Positions 8,750-17,073 of a DNA stretch of 62,528 nt are shown here, in pieces. The stretch covers positions 1 to 62,528 of the forward strand of contig CACOJX010000005.1 of the NCBI GenBank assembly GCA_902627645.1. Direction: 5' to 3'. Each line of letters starts with the position of its first letter. Positions within the stretch are counted from its first letter, which is position 1. The notes beneath the pieces are model-generated. The model searched no databases. It saw only the letters and a program-made list of their open reading frames with translations, and was not told where the DNA came from. The translations under genes were made by a program, and so were the position numbers. This DNA comes from an uncultured Pelagibacteraceae bacterium. Its GTDB lineage: Bacteria; Pseudomonadota; Alphaproteobacteria; Pelagibacterales; Pelagibacteraceae.

Positions 8750-9326
8750 CGTCAGTATTACCTTTCTGAGCAGTTCTCATTAATAATTTTTCCGTTTCTT
8801 CAGCATCTGCTGAGTCTCTCTCTGGCCAATTTCCAGTTTGAATGCAGATGATACATCTAAAAACTTCACTAACACCCTGAAGAGTTAAAAGTGCACCCGA
8901 TAAAGGTATTAAAGATTTAGCCATATAAATTTGAATTTGCGCAGGACTGTTCCAGCTTGTTTCCTTAATCTTCCAGGCTAAAGCTGCATATTCATAACCA
9001 TAAAAAGCAAGAGCAACAACTCCAGGGAAAAAGAAAATAAAGTATAAAACTAAATCAATATAGGCCTGAGTTTTTTGAGAAAACAATCTATAAATTACAT
9101 CTCCTCTAACATGTGCTTCTGTTGATAATGTATAAGCTCCAGCCATCATAAAAATAGCACCATACATTTGAAGACTAAAATCAAAATTCCATAAAGTGGG
9201 AGCATTTAATGCATAAGCCATAAAAACTTCATAGCAAGTTCCTCCCATTAAGATCACTATGCACCATGAAAAAGCTTTACCCATGGAGATGCTTAATCTA
9301 TCTGCGAATTTTATAAATGATCTCAT
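8739..9326 (-). CDS. dctQ: TRAP transporter small permease subunit DctQ
   Basis: The small membrane subunit that joins DctM. The 195 residues have four predicted membrane segments, with the conserved AGAYTLSTEAHVRGDVIY motif at the end of the second segment, characteristic of DctQ. The C-terminal tail is soluble and charged. It is preceded by a strong intrinsic hairpin that separates it from dctP, and it overlaps dctM by 11 nt. Confidence 0.93.
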   Translation of the reverse strand: MRSFIKFADRLSISMGKAFSWCIVILMGGTCYEVFMAYALNAPTLWNFDFSLQMYGAIFMMAGAYTLSTEAHVRGDVIYRLFSQKTQAYIDLVLYFIFFFPGVVALAFYGYEYAALAWKIKETSWNSPAQIQIYMAKSLIPLSGALLTLQGVSEVFRCIICIQTGNWPERDSADAEETEKLLMRTAQKGNTDDVI

Positions 9327-9370
9327 AATAAAACTTAAGTTTTATTGAATTGTAGTAAATTAATCAAATA

Positions 9371-9398
9371 AAAAAAGGGGGCCGAAGCCCCCTTTTTT
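9371..9398 (-). terminator. Intrinsic terminator/attenuator between dctP and dctQ
   Basis: A perfect GC hairpin flanked by A6 and T6. On the minus strand it reads GGGGGC-UUCG-GCCCCC followed by six U, with the extra-stable c(UUCG)g tetraloop. It starts about 17 nt after the dctP stop and precedes dctQM. The likely effect is partial termination, giving more binding protein than permease. It is symmetrical, so it could also work in the opposite direction. It is one of only two clear intrinsic terminators in the window. Confidence 0.9.
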
Positions 9399-9414
9399 AA
9401 AATTTTAAAAGTTA

Positions 9415-10569
9415 TTAGATTTTAACTTTTCCAATTGGTCCAAACTCATTTTCATATGCAAGTTTGTAATTAGGCTGATTCATCAGCAAGTATTTCATTA
9501 CTTTCTTCGCATATGCTTTTTGAGAATCAACGATCTTTTTAAAGAAAGGATCTTTCTTATTGAAGTCACCGATTACTTTATCCCAACCTTTTAATTGTTC
9601 AGCAAGGATAGCATCTGAAGTTTGGTAAACATTTACTTTATGCTCATTCATTAACTTCGCAAGATCGTTTGAATATCTTACTAGAGCTTTAAAGTAGTTA
9701 TCACTGTTTGCAGCATAAGCAGCATTCTTTAATATTGCTTTATGTGCTGGTGATAAACTATTGTATGTTTTTTTGTTAACAGGAATTTCAAACATCTCCT
9801 GAGATTGGTGGAAGCTTCCTAAGTGATAATGCTTAGAAACATCTTGCATACCAAATTGAGAGTCTGAAGTAGGGTTGTTAAACTCAGCAGCTTCAATCAA
9901 ACCAGTCTTCATTGCTGGCTGAATTTCACCACCTGGTAATTGTCTAACTACCATTCCCATTGCAGTTAAAACGTTAGTCGCTAAACCAACTGTTCTGTAT
10001 TTCATACCTTTTACATCAGATACTTTTGTTACGTTCTTTTTGAACCAACCAAAAGGCTGAGCAGGCATTGGCATATGAAAGAATCCAACATAATCAAAAC
10101 CAACTTTTGCAAGTGTTTCATCATAAAGTTTTCTTCCTCCACCATATTCCATCCATCCCATAACTTCTTGAGATGACATTCCGTATGATGGTCCAGTTCC
10201 GAATAAAGATGCAGCAGGATTTTTTCCATACCAATATGCTGTCACCCAGTGACCCATATCAACTACACCAGAACTAACTGCTTGTCCGATTTCTGAAGTT
10301 TTTACAACTGCTCCAACAGGTTGAAGGTCAATCTGAAGAGATCCTCCAGACATTTCTTTCACCATGTTGCAATAGTCACCTGCCATTTCAAAAAAGATGT
10401 TAGCTCCACTTGGCCAAGCGGCTTGCATCTTTAATGTTGTTGCAGCGTTAGCCTTAACATATGGCATTGCTACAGCTGCGGCAGCTAAAGCACCAGTCTT
10501 TGCAGCAGTCTTAAAGAACTTACGTCTTGAAGATGTTTTCACCTTCAATGATTTATTTTCTTTTGTCAT
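9415..10569 (-). CDS. dctP: TRAP transporter substrate-binding protein DctP (TakP-like, 2-oxo/2-hydroxy acid type)
   Basis: Periplasmic receptor that delivers substrate to DctQM. The 384 residues open with a twin-arginine signal (SRRKFF at 14-19, then an Ala-rich stretch with cleavage near ANA at 40-42). The mature part has YRTVGLA and LPGGEIQPAMKTGLIEAAEF, the pattern of the TakP/lactate-binding branch in which a GGE-ALxxGxIDA-type stretch lines a carboxylate site. A strong AGGAG lies 5 nt before the ATG, unusual here, fitting high expression. Neighbouring hydroxyacid dehydrogenases support lactate, pyruvate, glycolate or similar as substrate (inference). Confidence 0.93.
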   Translation of the reverse strand: MTKENKSLKVKTSSRRKFFKTAAKTGALAAAAVAMPYVKANAATTLKMQAAWPSGANIFFEMAGDYCNMVKEMSGGSLQIDLQPVGAVVKTSEIGQAVSSGVVDMGHWVTAYWYGKNPAASLFGTGPSYGMSSQEVMGWMEYGGGRKLYDETLAKVGFDYVGFFHMPMPAQPFGWFKKNVTKVSDVKGMKYRTVGLATNVLTAMGMVVRQLPGGEIQPAMKTGLIEAAEFNNPTSDSQFGMQDVSKHYHLGSFHQSQEMFEIPVNKKTYNSLSPAHKAILKNAAYAANSDNYFKALVRYSNDLAKLMNEHKVNVYQTSDAILAEQLKGWDKVIGDFNKKDPFFKKIVDSQKAYAKKVMKYLLMNQPNYKLAYENEFGPIGKVKI

Positions 10570-10573
10570 TATT

Positions 10574-10598
10574 ACTCCTATTAAAGTTAATTAACTTT
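10574..10598 (-). promoter_or_regulatory. dctP leader: 16-bp palindrome and strong ribosome binding site
   Basis: AAAGTTAATTAACTTT (10583-10598) is a perfect 16-bp inverted repeat without spacer, directly upstream of the AGGAG Shine-Dalgarno (10575-10579) and the dctP ATG at 10569. A spacerless palindrome makes a poor RNA hairpin but a plausible binding site for a dimeric regulator. The remaining 90 nt up to the next gene hold no promoter I can name with confidence. Confidence 0.35.
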
Positions 10599-10687
10599 TA
10601 GAATTTAAGCACAGAATCAAATTAGAGTCTTTCTAAAAAATAGCGTAGATGTCGCAGAAATTAATTTTTATACAATCTTGGGTAGAA

Positions 10688-11641
10688 TCAATTAACTTTA
10701 TTTTTACAATTTCCAGTTTTGAAAAACTCGTGAATATTATCGATTGCTAGGTTAGCCATTGCAATCCTTGTGTCTTTAGTTGCACTTCCTAAATGAGGTA
10801 AAATAAAAGCTGACTTTATTTTCAAATAACCAGGATTCAAATTAGGCTCATTTTTATAAACATCCAAACCAACTGCATAAATTTTTCTCCTATTTAAGGC
10901 ATCAATAAGAGCATCATCATCAACTATGTCTCCTCTCGCAACATTTGTAATTACTGCACCCTTTGGAAAATACTCAACCGTCTCTTTGTTGATCATATTT
11001 TCTGTCTCTTTTGTTGCTGGACAACAAATAGACAAGACATCTGAGACTGAAAAAAGACTTTTTATATCTTTATGATAAATAGCACCTTGCTCTTTTTCCT
11101 CACTAAGCTTTGATCTATTGTGATAATGTATGATCATACCGAGGGAACTTGCAATTTTTGCTATTTTTTGACCTATTCTTCCCATTCCTAAAATTCCTAA
11201 TCTAGTTCCTGTTAATTGTTTTCCAATTAAATAGTCTGCAGACCATTTCCATCCACCTTCTTTAGCAGACTCTATTCCTTCTGCAGCTCTCCTACATGCT
11301 CCTAAAATTAACAAAATACCAATTTCAGCAGTCGCGTCTGATAAAACTTCGGGAGTGTTTGTTACGGCAATACCCTTTTTTTTTGCAGCCTCGAGATCAA
11401 TATTTCCAAAACCAACTGCAAAATTAGATAAAATCTTTATAGTATCAGGGAGTTTATCAATTGTATTTTTATCCATTTTGTCAGTAAGAGAAGTTAAAAT
11501 ACCATCACAACCTTGACTCATCTCTATAATTTTTGATTGCGAATACAATTCGTCATTAGAATTAAACATTGGATTGAATGTTTTAGAAGCTTTATCTTCA
11601 CTTTCTTTTATTAATTTTCTTGTAATCAAAATTTTTTTCAT
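10688..11641 (-). CDS. D-2-hydroxyacid dehydrogenase, glyoxylate/hydroxypyruvate reductase type
   Basis: Reduces a 2-oxo acid such as glyoxylate or hydroxypyruvate to the D-hydroxyacid, or the reverse. The 317 residues contain the dinucleotide motif GMGRIG (152-157) and the catalytic trio Arg236 (NVARGDIVDD), Glu265 (NEPNL) and His283 (PHLGSAT). The motif YHNRSK (173-178) after beta-2 has Arg and Ser instead of an acidic residue, which usually signals NADP(H). It is the last gene of the hydroxyacid block and starts 12 nt after the FAD enzyme. Confidence 0.9.
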   Translation of the reverse strand: MKKILITRKLIKESEDKASKTFNPMFNSNDELYSQSKIIEMSQGCDGILTSLTDKMDKNTIDKLPDTIKILSNFAVGFGNIDLEAAKKKGIAVTNTPEVLSDATAEIGILLILGACRRAAEGIESAKEGGWKWSADYLIGKQLTGTRLGILGMGRIGQKIAKIASSLGMIIHYHNRSKLSEEKEQGAIYHKDIKSLFSVSDVLSICCPATKETENMINKETVEYFPKGAVITNVARGDIVDDDALIDALNRRKIYAVGLDVYKNEPNLNPGYLKIKSAFILPHLGSATKDTRIAMANLAIDNIHEFFKTGNCKNKVN

Positions 11642-11653
11642 AGAAAATTTTTA

Positions 11654-13027
11654 TTAATTAAGGTCAAATATCTTACCAGGATTCATTATGTTATTTTGAT
11701 CAATGCTTCTTTTTATCAATTTCATTACGGGAATATTGTCCCCATGCTCCTTTAAAAGATATTCTTTTTTATGAAGGCCTACACCGTGTTCTCCAGTGAT
11801 GGTTCCTTTGAGTTCTAAAGCCTTTTTAATTAATAGATCATTAAATTCTCTTATCTTTTTATACATTTCTTTTTTTTCAGGATCAAAAGGTAACAATACA
11901 TGAAAATTTCCATCTCCTAAATGACCAACCATTGGAGCTCTAAGTCCAAATTTTTTTGCTTGTTCCTCAGCATAATTTACACATTCTGTTATATTCGAAA
12001 TGGGGAGGCATACATCTGTTGAATAAACCCTTCCATTGTTTATCAAGGCTTTTACAGAATAATAGACATCCCATCTTGCTTGCCAAAGTTTATTTCGTTC
12101 CTCTAAATCTTTTGCCCATTTAAAAGAGCTGCCATTATTATCTTTGGATATTTCCTCAACAATTTTGATATTTTCATTATTAGATAATTCTGATCCATGA
12201 AATTCAAAAAATAATGTAGGTGTTTCCTCAATATCTTTTAATTTTGAGTAACTTATGCTTATTCCCATCTGATCTTTATTTAACATTTCAATCCTTGCTA
12301 TCGGAACACCATACTGAATAACTTGTTGCGCAGTTTGAACTGCTTTTTCTAAAGTTGGGAAGTGACAAACAGCCGACATTATACTCTCTGGTATCGGAGA
12401 AAGTCTCAATTGAACTTCTGTTATGACTCCTAAAGTTCCTTCAGAACCAATAAATAAATTAGTTAAATTATAACCTGCTGAAGTTTTTTTTGTCCTACCT
12501 CCTGTATTAATAATATCACCATTAGGTAAAACAACAGTTAGACCGGTAATAACAGTTTTCATTGTGCCATATTTTACAGCCATTGTTCCTGAAGCTGAGG
12601 TAGACGCCATACCTCCAATTGCTGCATTTGCACCTGGATCGATTGGAAAAAAAACACCATCCTCTCTAAGATATTCATTTAATTGCTCTTTCGTAACACA
12701 GGCTTGGACTCTACAATCAAAGTCCTCAGCATTAACACTTAAAATTTTATTCATTTTCTCAAGGCAAATAGTTATTCCTTTCTCATTTCCAACTACGTTG
12801 CCTTCCAAAGATGTTCCTGTGCCAAAAGGCACAACAGGAATTTTATGTTCATTACATATTCTTAATATTTGAGATACTTCTTCATTAGTTTCTGGGAACA
12901 CTACAGCTTTTGATAAAATTGGATCATAAGTATCTTCGCCCCTAGCATAATTTGTTCTTGTAGATACAGAGGTTGAAAATCTTCCATTAAAAATTTTTTT
13001 TAACTCAGCCTGTACTTGATCGTTCAT
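11654..13027 (-). CDS. FAD-linked D-lactate/glycolate dehydrogenase (LDHD/GlcD family)
   Basis: Oxidises D-lactate, glycolate or a related D-2-hydroxyacid and passes electrons to the respiratory chain or cytochrome c. The PCMH-type FAD domain shows PFGTGTSLEGNVVG (67-80), PGANAAIGGMASTSASG and GTLGVITEV; the C-terminal cap domain has MVGHLGDGNFHVLLPFDP and the hallmark GEHGVGLHKKEYL. Length 457 matches LDHD/GlcD. No glcE or glcF partner is adjacent, which favours the single-subunit LDHD-type enzyme. It sits beside the TRAP transporter and two L-specific FMN enzymes. Confidence 0.9.
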   Translation of the reverse strand: MNDQVQAELKKIFNGRFSTSVSTRTNYARGEDTYDPILSKAVVFPETNEEVSQILRICNEHKIPVVPFGTGTSLEGNVVGNEKGITICLEKMNKILSVNAEDFDCRVQACVTKEQLNEYLREDGVFFPIDPGANAAIGGMASTSASGTMAVKYGTMKTVITGLTVVLPNGDIINTGGRTKKTSAGYNLTNLFIGSEGTLGVITEVQLRLSPIPESIMSAVCHFPTLEKAVQTAQQVIQYGVPIARIEMLNKDQMGISISYSKLKDIEETPTLFFEFHGSELSNNENIKIVEEISKDNNGSSFKWAKDLEERNKLWQARWDVYYSVKALINNGRVYSTDVCLPISNITECVNYAEEQAKKFGLRAPMVGHLGDGNFHVLLPFDPEKKEMYKKIREFNDLLIKKALELKGTITGEHGVGLHKKEYLLKEHGDNIPVMKLIKRSIDQNNIMNPGKIFDLN

Positions 13028-13065
13028 AAAAAGTGATATTAATAAATAATTATAAAAAATACACC

Positions 13066-14232
13066 TTATTTAGATAGCATTTTCTTTATATTCTCTAATG
13101 CTTGTGAAATATTATCTCTTGATGCCGCAAAACTGAATCTAACATAATTTTGGCAAGTTTCGCCAAAAGCTGATCCAGGAACTATTGCTACTCCTGCTTC
13201 ATGCATAGCTTTCTTTGCAAATTCAGCACCATTCATGCCAGTCCCTATTACTTTAGGAAATGCGTAAAAAGCCCCACCAGGTAAACTGCATTCTACACCC
13301 GGTAAATCATTTAACCCTTTATAAATTAGATCTCTCCTTTGAGTAAATTTTTCCATCATTGCATTAATTGAGTCGTCTGGTCCATCTAATGCAGCAATAC
13401 CTGCAAACTGAGCTGCAGCGTTAACACACGAAACGCTATTGATTAATAATTTATTAACATGCTGAATTAAGTGTTGAGGCCAAAAACTCCAACCAAGCCT
13501 CCAACCTGTCATTGAATAAGCTTTACTCCATCCCTCTAAAACTATCAATCTTTCTCTCAATTCTGGATAATGGAAAAACGATGGCATCTCTTTATTGTCA
13601 AAAATTTGTCTACTGTAAATTTCGTCACTCAATATTGTTACATGTGGATGTTTTTTTAAACCATCAGCTAGGAAGTCAATGTCTTTTTTTTCAACAAAGC
13701 TTCCTGTTGGATTGTTCGGATTAATTAAGATTAATAATCTAGTCTTGTCAGTTATTAAAGATAATATTTTATCTGGATTGAATTTCAAATCTTTATCTTC
13801 TGTTAAATCATAAGGTACAGATGTTGAGCCAGTATAATTTATCATCGACTCATATATTGGGAATGCAGGCGTAGGATGTATTATTTCTGCTCCTGGTTCA
13901 CCAAAACATTGAATGGCATAGCTCATTGTAGGTTTTCCACCTGGCATTATCAAGATTCTTTCAAAATCGATATCAACATTATAACGTTTTTTTATCCACC
14001 TTGTGACAGCCTGACGGCACTCAGGAATACCGTTCGACATTACATATCCATGATGTCCATCATCAAGTGCTTTCTTAGCTGCTTCAACAACATGTTTTGG
14101 AGTTTTAAAATCTGGTTGGCCTAATCCTAAATGGATCATAGGTTTACCTTGGGCCTCCAATTTTTTTGCCTCAGCAAGGACGGTAAATGCAGACTCTGTT
14201 CCTAGTCTATCTAAACTCTTTGCTAATTTCAT
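13066..14232 (-). CDS. PLP-dependent aminotransferase, class I fold
   Basis: Transfers an amino group between an amino acid and a 2-oxo acid. The 388 residues carry NPNNPTG (171-177), the PLP-binding Asp203 (SDEIY), the Schiff-base Lys237 in EGWSKAYSMTGWRLGW and a C-terminal Arg in NYVRFSFA that binds the substrate carboxylate. It belongs to the AspC/AspB-like subgroup I; substrate unknown. Its place between 2-hydroxyacid dehydrogenases that make 2-oxo acids suggests it aminates one of their products, for example glyoxylate or pyruvate (inference). Confidence 0.9.
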   Translation of the reverse strand: MKLAKSLDRLGTESAFTVLAEAKKLEAQGKPMIHLGLGQPDFKTPKHVVEAAKKALDDGHHGYVMSNGIPECRQAVTRWIKKRYNVDIDFERILIMPGGKPTMSYAIQCFGEPGAEIIHPTPAFPIYESMINYTGSTSVPYDLTEDKDLKFNPDKILSLITDKTRLLILINPNNPTGSFVEKKDIDFLADGLKKHPHVTILSDEIYSRQIFDNKEMPSFFHYPELRERLIVLEGWSKAYSMTGWRLGWSFWPQHLIQHVNKLLINSVSCVNAAAQFAGIAALDGPDDSINAMMEKFTQRRDLIYKGLNDLPGVECSLPGGAFYAFPKVIGTGMNGAEFAKKAMHEAGVAIVPGSAFGETCQNYVRFSFAASRDNISQALENIKKMLSK

Positions 14233-14235
14233 AAT

Positions 14236-15393
14236 TTACCCCCATTTTCTATATATTAATTTTGAACTATTCAACTCTTTTAAGTCTTTACATCCCATAA
14301 GCACCATATTTCTTTGTATTTCATCGTGCATGTTTTTAAGCAAATGTTCAACACCTTGTTGTCCTCCTGCGGCTAAAGAGAACAAAAACATTTTGCCAAA
14401 ACTACAAGCTTTCGCTCCAGCTGCCAACGCTTTTAAAACATGAGTTCCTCTTCTTACTCCACCATCTAATATAATTTCTAACTTGTCTCCCACTGCATCT
14501 GAAATTGCTTTAATTTGATCAAATGGTGATCGAGAACCGTCGAGTTGACGACCTCCATGATTTGAAATCATAATTGCAGTGCAGCCAATATCTATCGCTC
14601 TTTTTGCATCATCTACGCTCATAACACCTTTTAGTGCAAAAGGACCATTCCATTTTTTTACACAATATTCTGCATCCTTCCAATTCATTGAGGGATCATA
14701 TTGCTCATTAATATATTCTATAACAGATTTAGCAATATTAGTTCCTTTATCTGTTTTTGTTGCTACGTTAGCTAATTTAAATTTTCCATGTATTAGATAA
14801 TTAAAAACCCAACTTGGATGAGTAGCAAAACTCATCAAACTTTGTAAAGTTAGTTTAGGTGGTGTTGTAAACCCAGTCCTATGATCTCTTTCTCTATTTC
14901 CAGCAACTAATGTGTCAACGGTTAAACACATACCATTGAACCCTGATCTTTTACATCTATCTATTAAGTCATCAGTTATTGATTGATCTTTATGAACATA
15001 AAGTTGAAACAATTTTGGTCCGCCAGAAATATTTGAAATCTCCTCTATAGTGTTGTTGGCCATTGTAGACATACTATAAAACGTTCCAAATTTATCAGCT
15101 GCCCTAGCTGAAGCTTTATCGCCATCATGATGATAAAGTCTTTGCATCGCACATGGTGATAAAAAAATTGGCATTTCAATTTTTTTTCCAAAAATAGATG
15201 TGGATATGTCAGGTTTTCCAACGTTTGCTAGAATATTTGGAACAAGGTCACATTCATCAAAAGATTTTGTATTTCTTTCAAGAGTTATTTCATCATCTGC
15301 ACCACCGTCAATATAGTGAAATATTGGTGAAGGTAATTTTTTTTTTGCAATTCTTCTGAAGTCATCAAAATTATAACAACTTTGTAAACTCAC
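14236..15393 (-). CDS. FMN-dependent 2-hydroxyacid dehydrogenase, copy 1 (LldD/glycolate-oxidase family)
   Basis: Oxidises an L-2-hydroxyacid such as L-lactate or glycolate to the 2-oxo acid using FMN. Conserved points: Tyr27 in HYIDGGADDE, LKGVMSVDDA with Lys255, and the catalytic His279 with Arg282 in SNHGGRQLDGSRSP, then DGGVRRGTHVLKAL. The 385-aa length suits the family; there is no cytochrome b2 domain. It abuts the next gene, a close tandem paralogue in the same register. Which hydroxyacid each one uses cannot be decided from sequence. Confidence 0.93.
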   Translation of the reverse strand: MSLQSCYNFDDFRRIAKKKLPSPIFHYIDGGADDEITLERNTKSFDECDLVPNILANVGKPDISTSIFGKKIEMPIFLSPCAMQRLYHHDGDKASARAADKFGTFYSMSTMANNTIEEISNISGGPKLFQLYVHKDQSITDDLIDRCKRSGFNGMCLTVDTLVAGNRERDHRTGFTTPPKLTLQSLMSFATHPSWVFNYLIHGKFKLANVATKTDKGTNIAKSVIEYINEQYDPSMNWKDAEYCVKKWNGPFALKGVMSVDDAKRAIDIGCTAIMISNHGGRQLDGSRSPFDQIKAISDAVGDKLEIILDGGVRRGTHVLKALAAGAKACSFGKMFLFSLAAGGQQGVEHLLKNMHDEIQRNMVLMGCKDLKELNSSKLIYRKWG

Positions 15394-16544
15394 TATTTTC
15401 TATATCTCAAATTTTCTCTGTTTAGATCTGATATTTTTGTACATCCCATTAATTTCATATCTCTAACTAACTCGGATTTATACAATTCGAGAGCCCTTTC
15501 AACACCAGGTTGGCCTGCAGCTGCTAAAGCATAAAGATAAAGCCTTCCACCAGAACATGCTTTTGCCCCGAGCGATAATGCCTTAAGCATGTGAGTGCCT
15601 CTATGAATTCCTCCCTCACATATAACGTCAAGTTTATCTCCAACAGCATCAACGATTTCTGCTAGCTGATCAAAAGGTGACCTTGATCCATCAAGCTGAC
15701 GTCCACCATGATTTGAAACCATTATACCCGTACATCCAATATCAACTGCTTTTTTTGCATCCTCCACGCTCATTATGCCTTTAAGTGCGAAATGACCTCC
15801 CCACTGAGAACAGAGTTTTTCAGCATCTTTCCAGTTCATAGATTGATCCAACATTGTAGAAAAATAATTTCCTATTGAGGAATTAGTACTCGTACCTTCT
15901 TTCACAAAATCTTGAAGATGCGGTAATTCAAATTTACCTTTTGTTAAATAATTTATTCCCCACATTGGTTTGGTTGCAAAACTAAATAAACTAGATAACG
16001 TTAATTTTGGAGGTGATGTAAAACCAGTTCTTAAATCCCTTTCACGATTTCCTCCCGTAATAGTGTCAACTGTTAAAGCCATTACATCAAATTTTGCAGC
16101 TTTAGCCCTCTCTAAACAAGAGTCATTTAAACCTCTATCTTTATGAAAATAAAATTGAAACATTTTAGGAGTATCAATCATAGATGATATTTCCTCTACA
16201 CTAACTGTAGCTAGAGCAGACACCCCAAACATTGTATTAAACTTCTTTGCTGCTTTTCCAACTGCTCTTTCACCGTCGTAATGAAAAAGCCTTTGTAGAG
16301 CAGTAGGAGAAAGATAAAATGGTAAGTCCAATTTTTTTCCAAAAATAGTTGTTGATAAATCAACATTCTCTACTCCTCTTAAAACATTTGGTACTAAGTC
16401 AACGTCATCAAAAGCACTAGTATTTCTCGCATACGTTATTTCATCATCTGCAGCTCCATCAATGTAATGAAATATAGGAGATGGTAATTTTTTTTTAGCT
16501 AATTTTCTAAAATCACTAAAATTATGGCAATCTTTTAAGTTCAT
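15393..16544 (-). CDS. FMN-dependent 2-hydroxyacid dehydrogenase, copy 2 (LldD family)
   Basis: Paralogue of the downstream gene with the same catalytic layout: Tyr27 (HYIDGAADDE), His279 and Arg282 in SNHGGRQLDGSRSP, and a second FMN site DVICEGGIHRGTHM. The two align without gaps over the first 290 residues and share roughly half or more of their positions by eye, so they come from a tandem duplication. The active-site surroundings differ in places (GGNRERDLRTG against AGNRERDHRTG; FYFHKDRGL against LYVHKDQSI), which points to different substrates. One base is shared with copy 1. Confidence 0.93.
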   Translation of the reverse strand: MNLKDCHNFSDFRKLAKKKLPSPIFHYIDGAADDEITYARNTSAFDDVDLVPNVLRGVENVDLSTTIFGKKLDLPFYLSPTALQRLFHYDGERAVGKAAKKFNTMFGVSALATVSVEEISSMIDTPKMFQFYFHKDRGLNDSCLERAKAAKFDVMALTVDTITGGNRERDLRTGFTSPPKLTLSSLFSFATKPMWGINYLTKGKFELPHLQDFVKEGTSTNSSIGNYFSTMLDQSMNWKDAEKLCSQWGGHFALKGIMSVEDAKKAVDIGCTGIMVSNHGGRQLDGSRSPFDQLAEIVDAVGDKLDVICEGGIHRGTHMLKALSLGAKACSGGRLYLYALAAAGQPGVERALELYKSELVRDMKLMGCTKISDLNRENLRYRK

Positions 16545-16556
16545 AATATAATTTTA

Positions 16557-17072
16557 TTAAAATTGTTTTAGAAAATTAAATGAGTAGCTATTAGCACCAG
16601 GATTTTTGTCACCTAAACTAGCATTAGATATATGATTGTATGAAAAACCTAAGTGACTATTACTTTTAGGTAATTCCAAAGAAACTTGAACTTCGCTTTT
16701 AAATTCTAACGAGTGTCCAAGATCTTTACCATCACCTTGATCGTAATAACCAGGTGCAAAACTTGGTGTTAAATTTAGCATTCCAATAGTATATTCTGCT
16801 TTTACACCTGTATAAAAATAAGCAGCGTTATCAGCAGTTATCATTGCTCCAGTTATAGGAGAAAGATTTCCTAAGAATGTATCTCTATTTAATTGTTTAT
16901 TTTGATGCTGAATGCCAATTAAAGTTGATCTTTTTCCATTATCACTAAAATCGAACATGCCAGTATAAAAATTTAATTCTGTAGTTTTGTCATTAATCTT
17001 TATTTCCTCAGCATAACTAATTAATGCTGGTAAAAACAAGATCATAAAGGTTAATTTTTTAAAAAATTTCAT
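16557..17072 (-). CDS. PagL-like lipid A 3-O-deacylase / acyloxyacyl hydrolase family outer-membrane protein
   Basis: A 171-aa exported protein: signal peptide ending near ISYAEE, then alternating beta-strand-like segments and a terminal aromatic (LKQF), as in an eight-stranded outer-membrane barrel. Near the C-terminus NHISNASLGDKNPGANSYSF matches the PagL signature, with His147 and Ser149 in the positions of the catalytic His and Ser. The third PagL residue, a Glu twelve residues after Ser, falls on Asn161. It lies between hydroxyacid genes and ccmH and ends one base before the ccmH start region. Enzyme activity is an inference. Confidence 0.7.
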   Translation of the reverse strand: MKFFKKLTFMILFLPALISYAEEIKINDKTTELNFYTGMFDFSDNGKRSTLIGIQHQNKQLNRDTFLGNLSPITGAMITADNAAYFYTGVKAEYTIGMLNLTPSFAPGYYDQGDGKDLGHSLEFKSEVQVSLELPKSNSHLGFSYNHISNASLGDKNPGANSYSFNFLKQF

Positions 17073-17073
17073 T

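Noticed and set aside
10599-10687. A sigma70 promoter for dctP in the rest of its upstream gap
   Set aside because: Several TTG and TAT-rich stretches exist, but no -35/-10 pair has both good sequence and 16-18 nt spacing.
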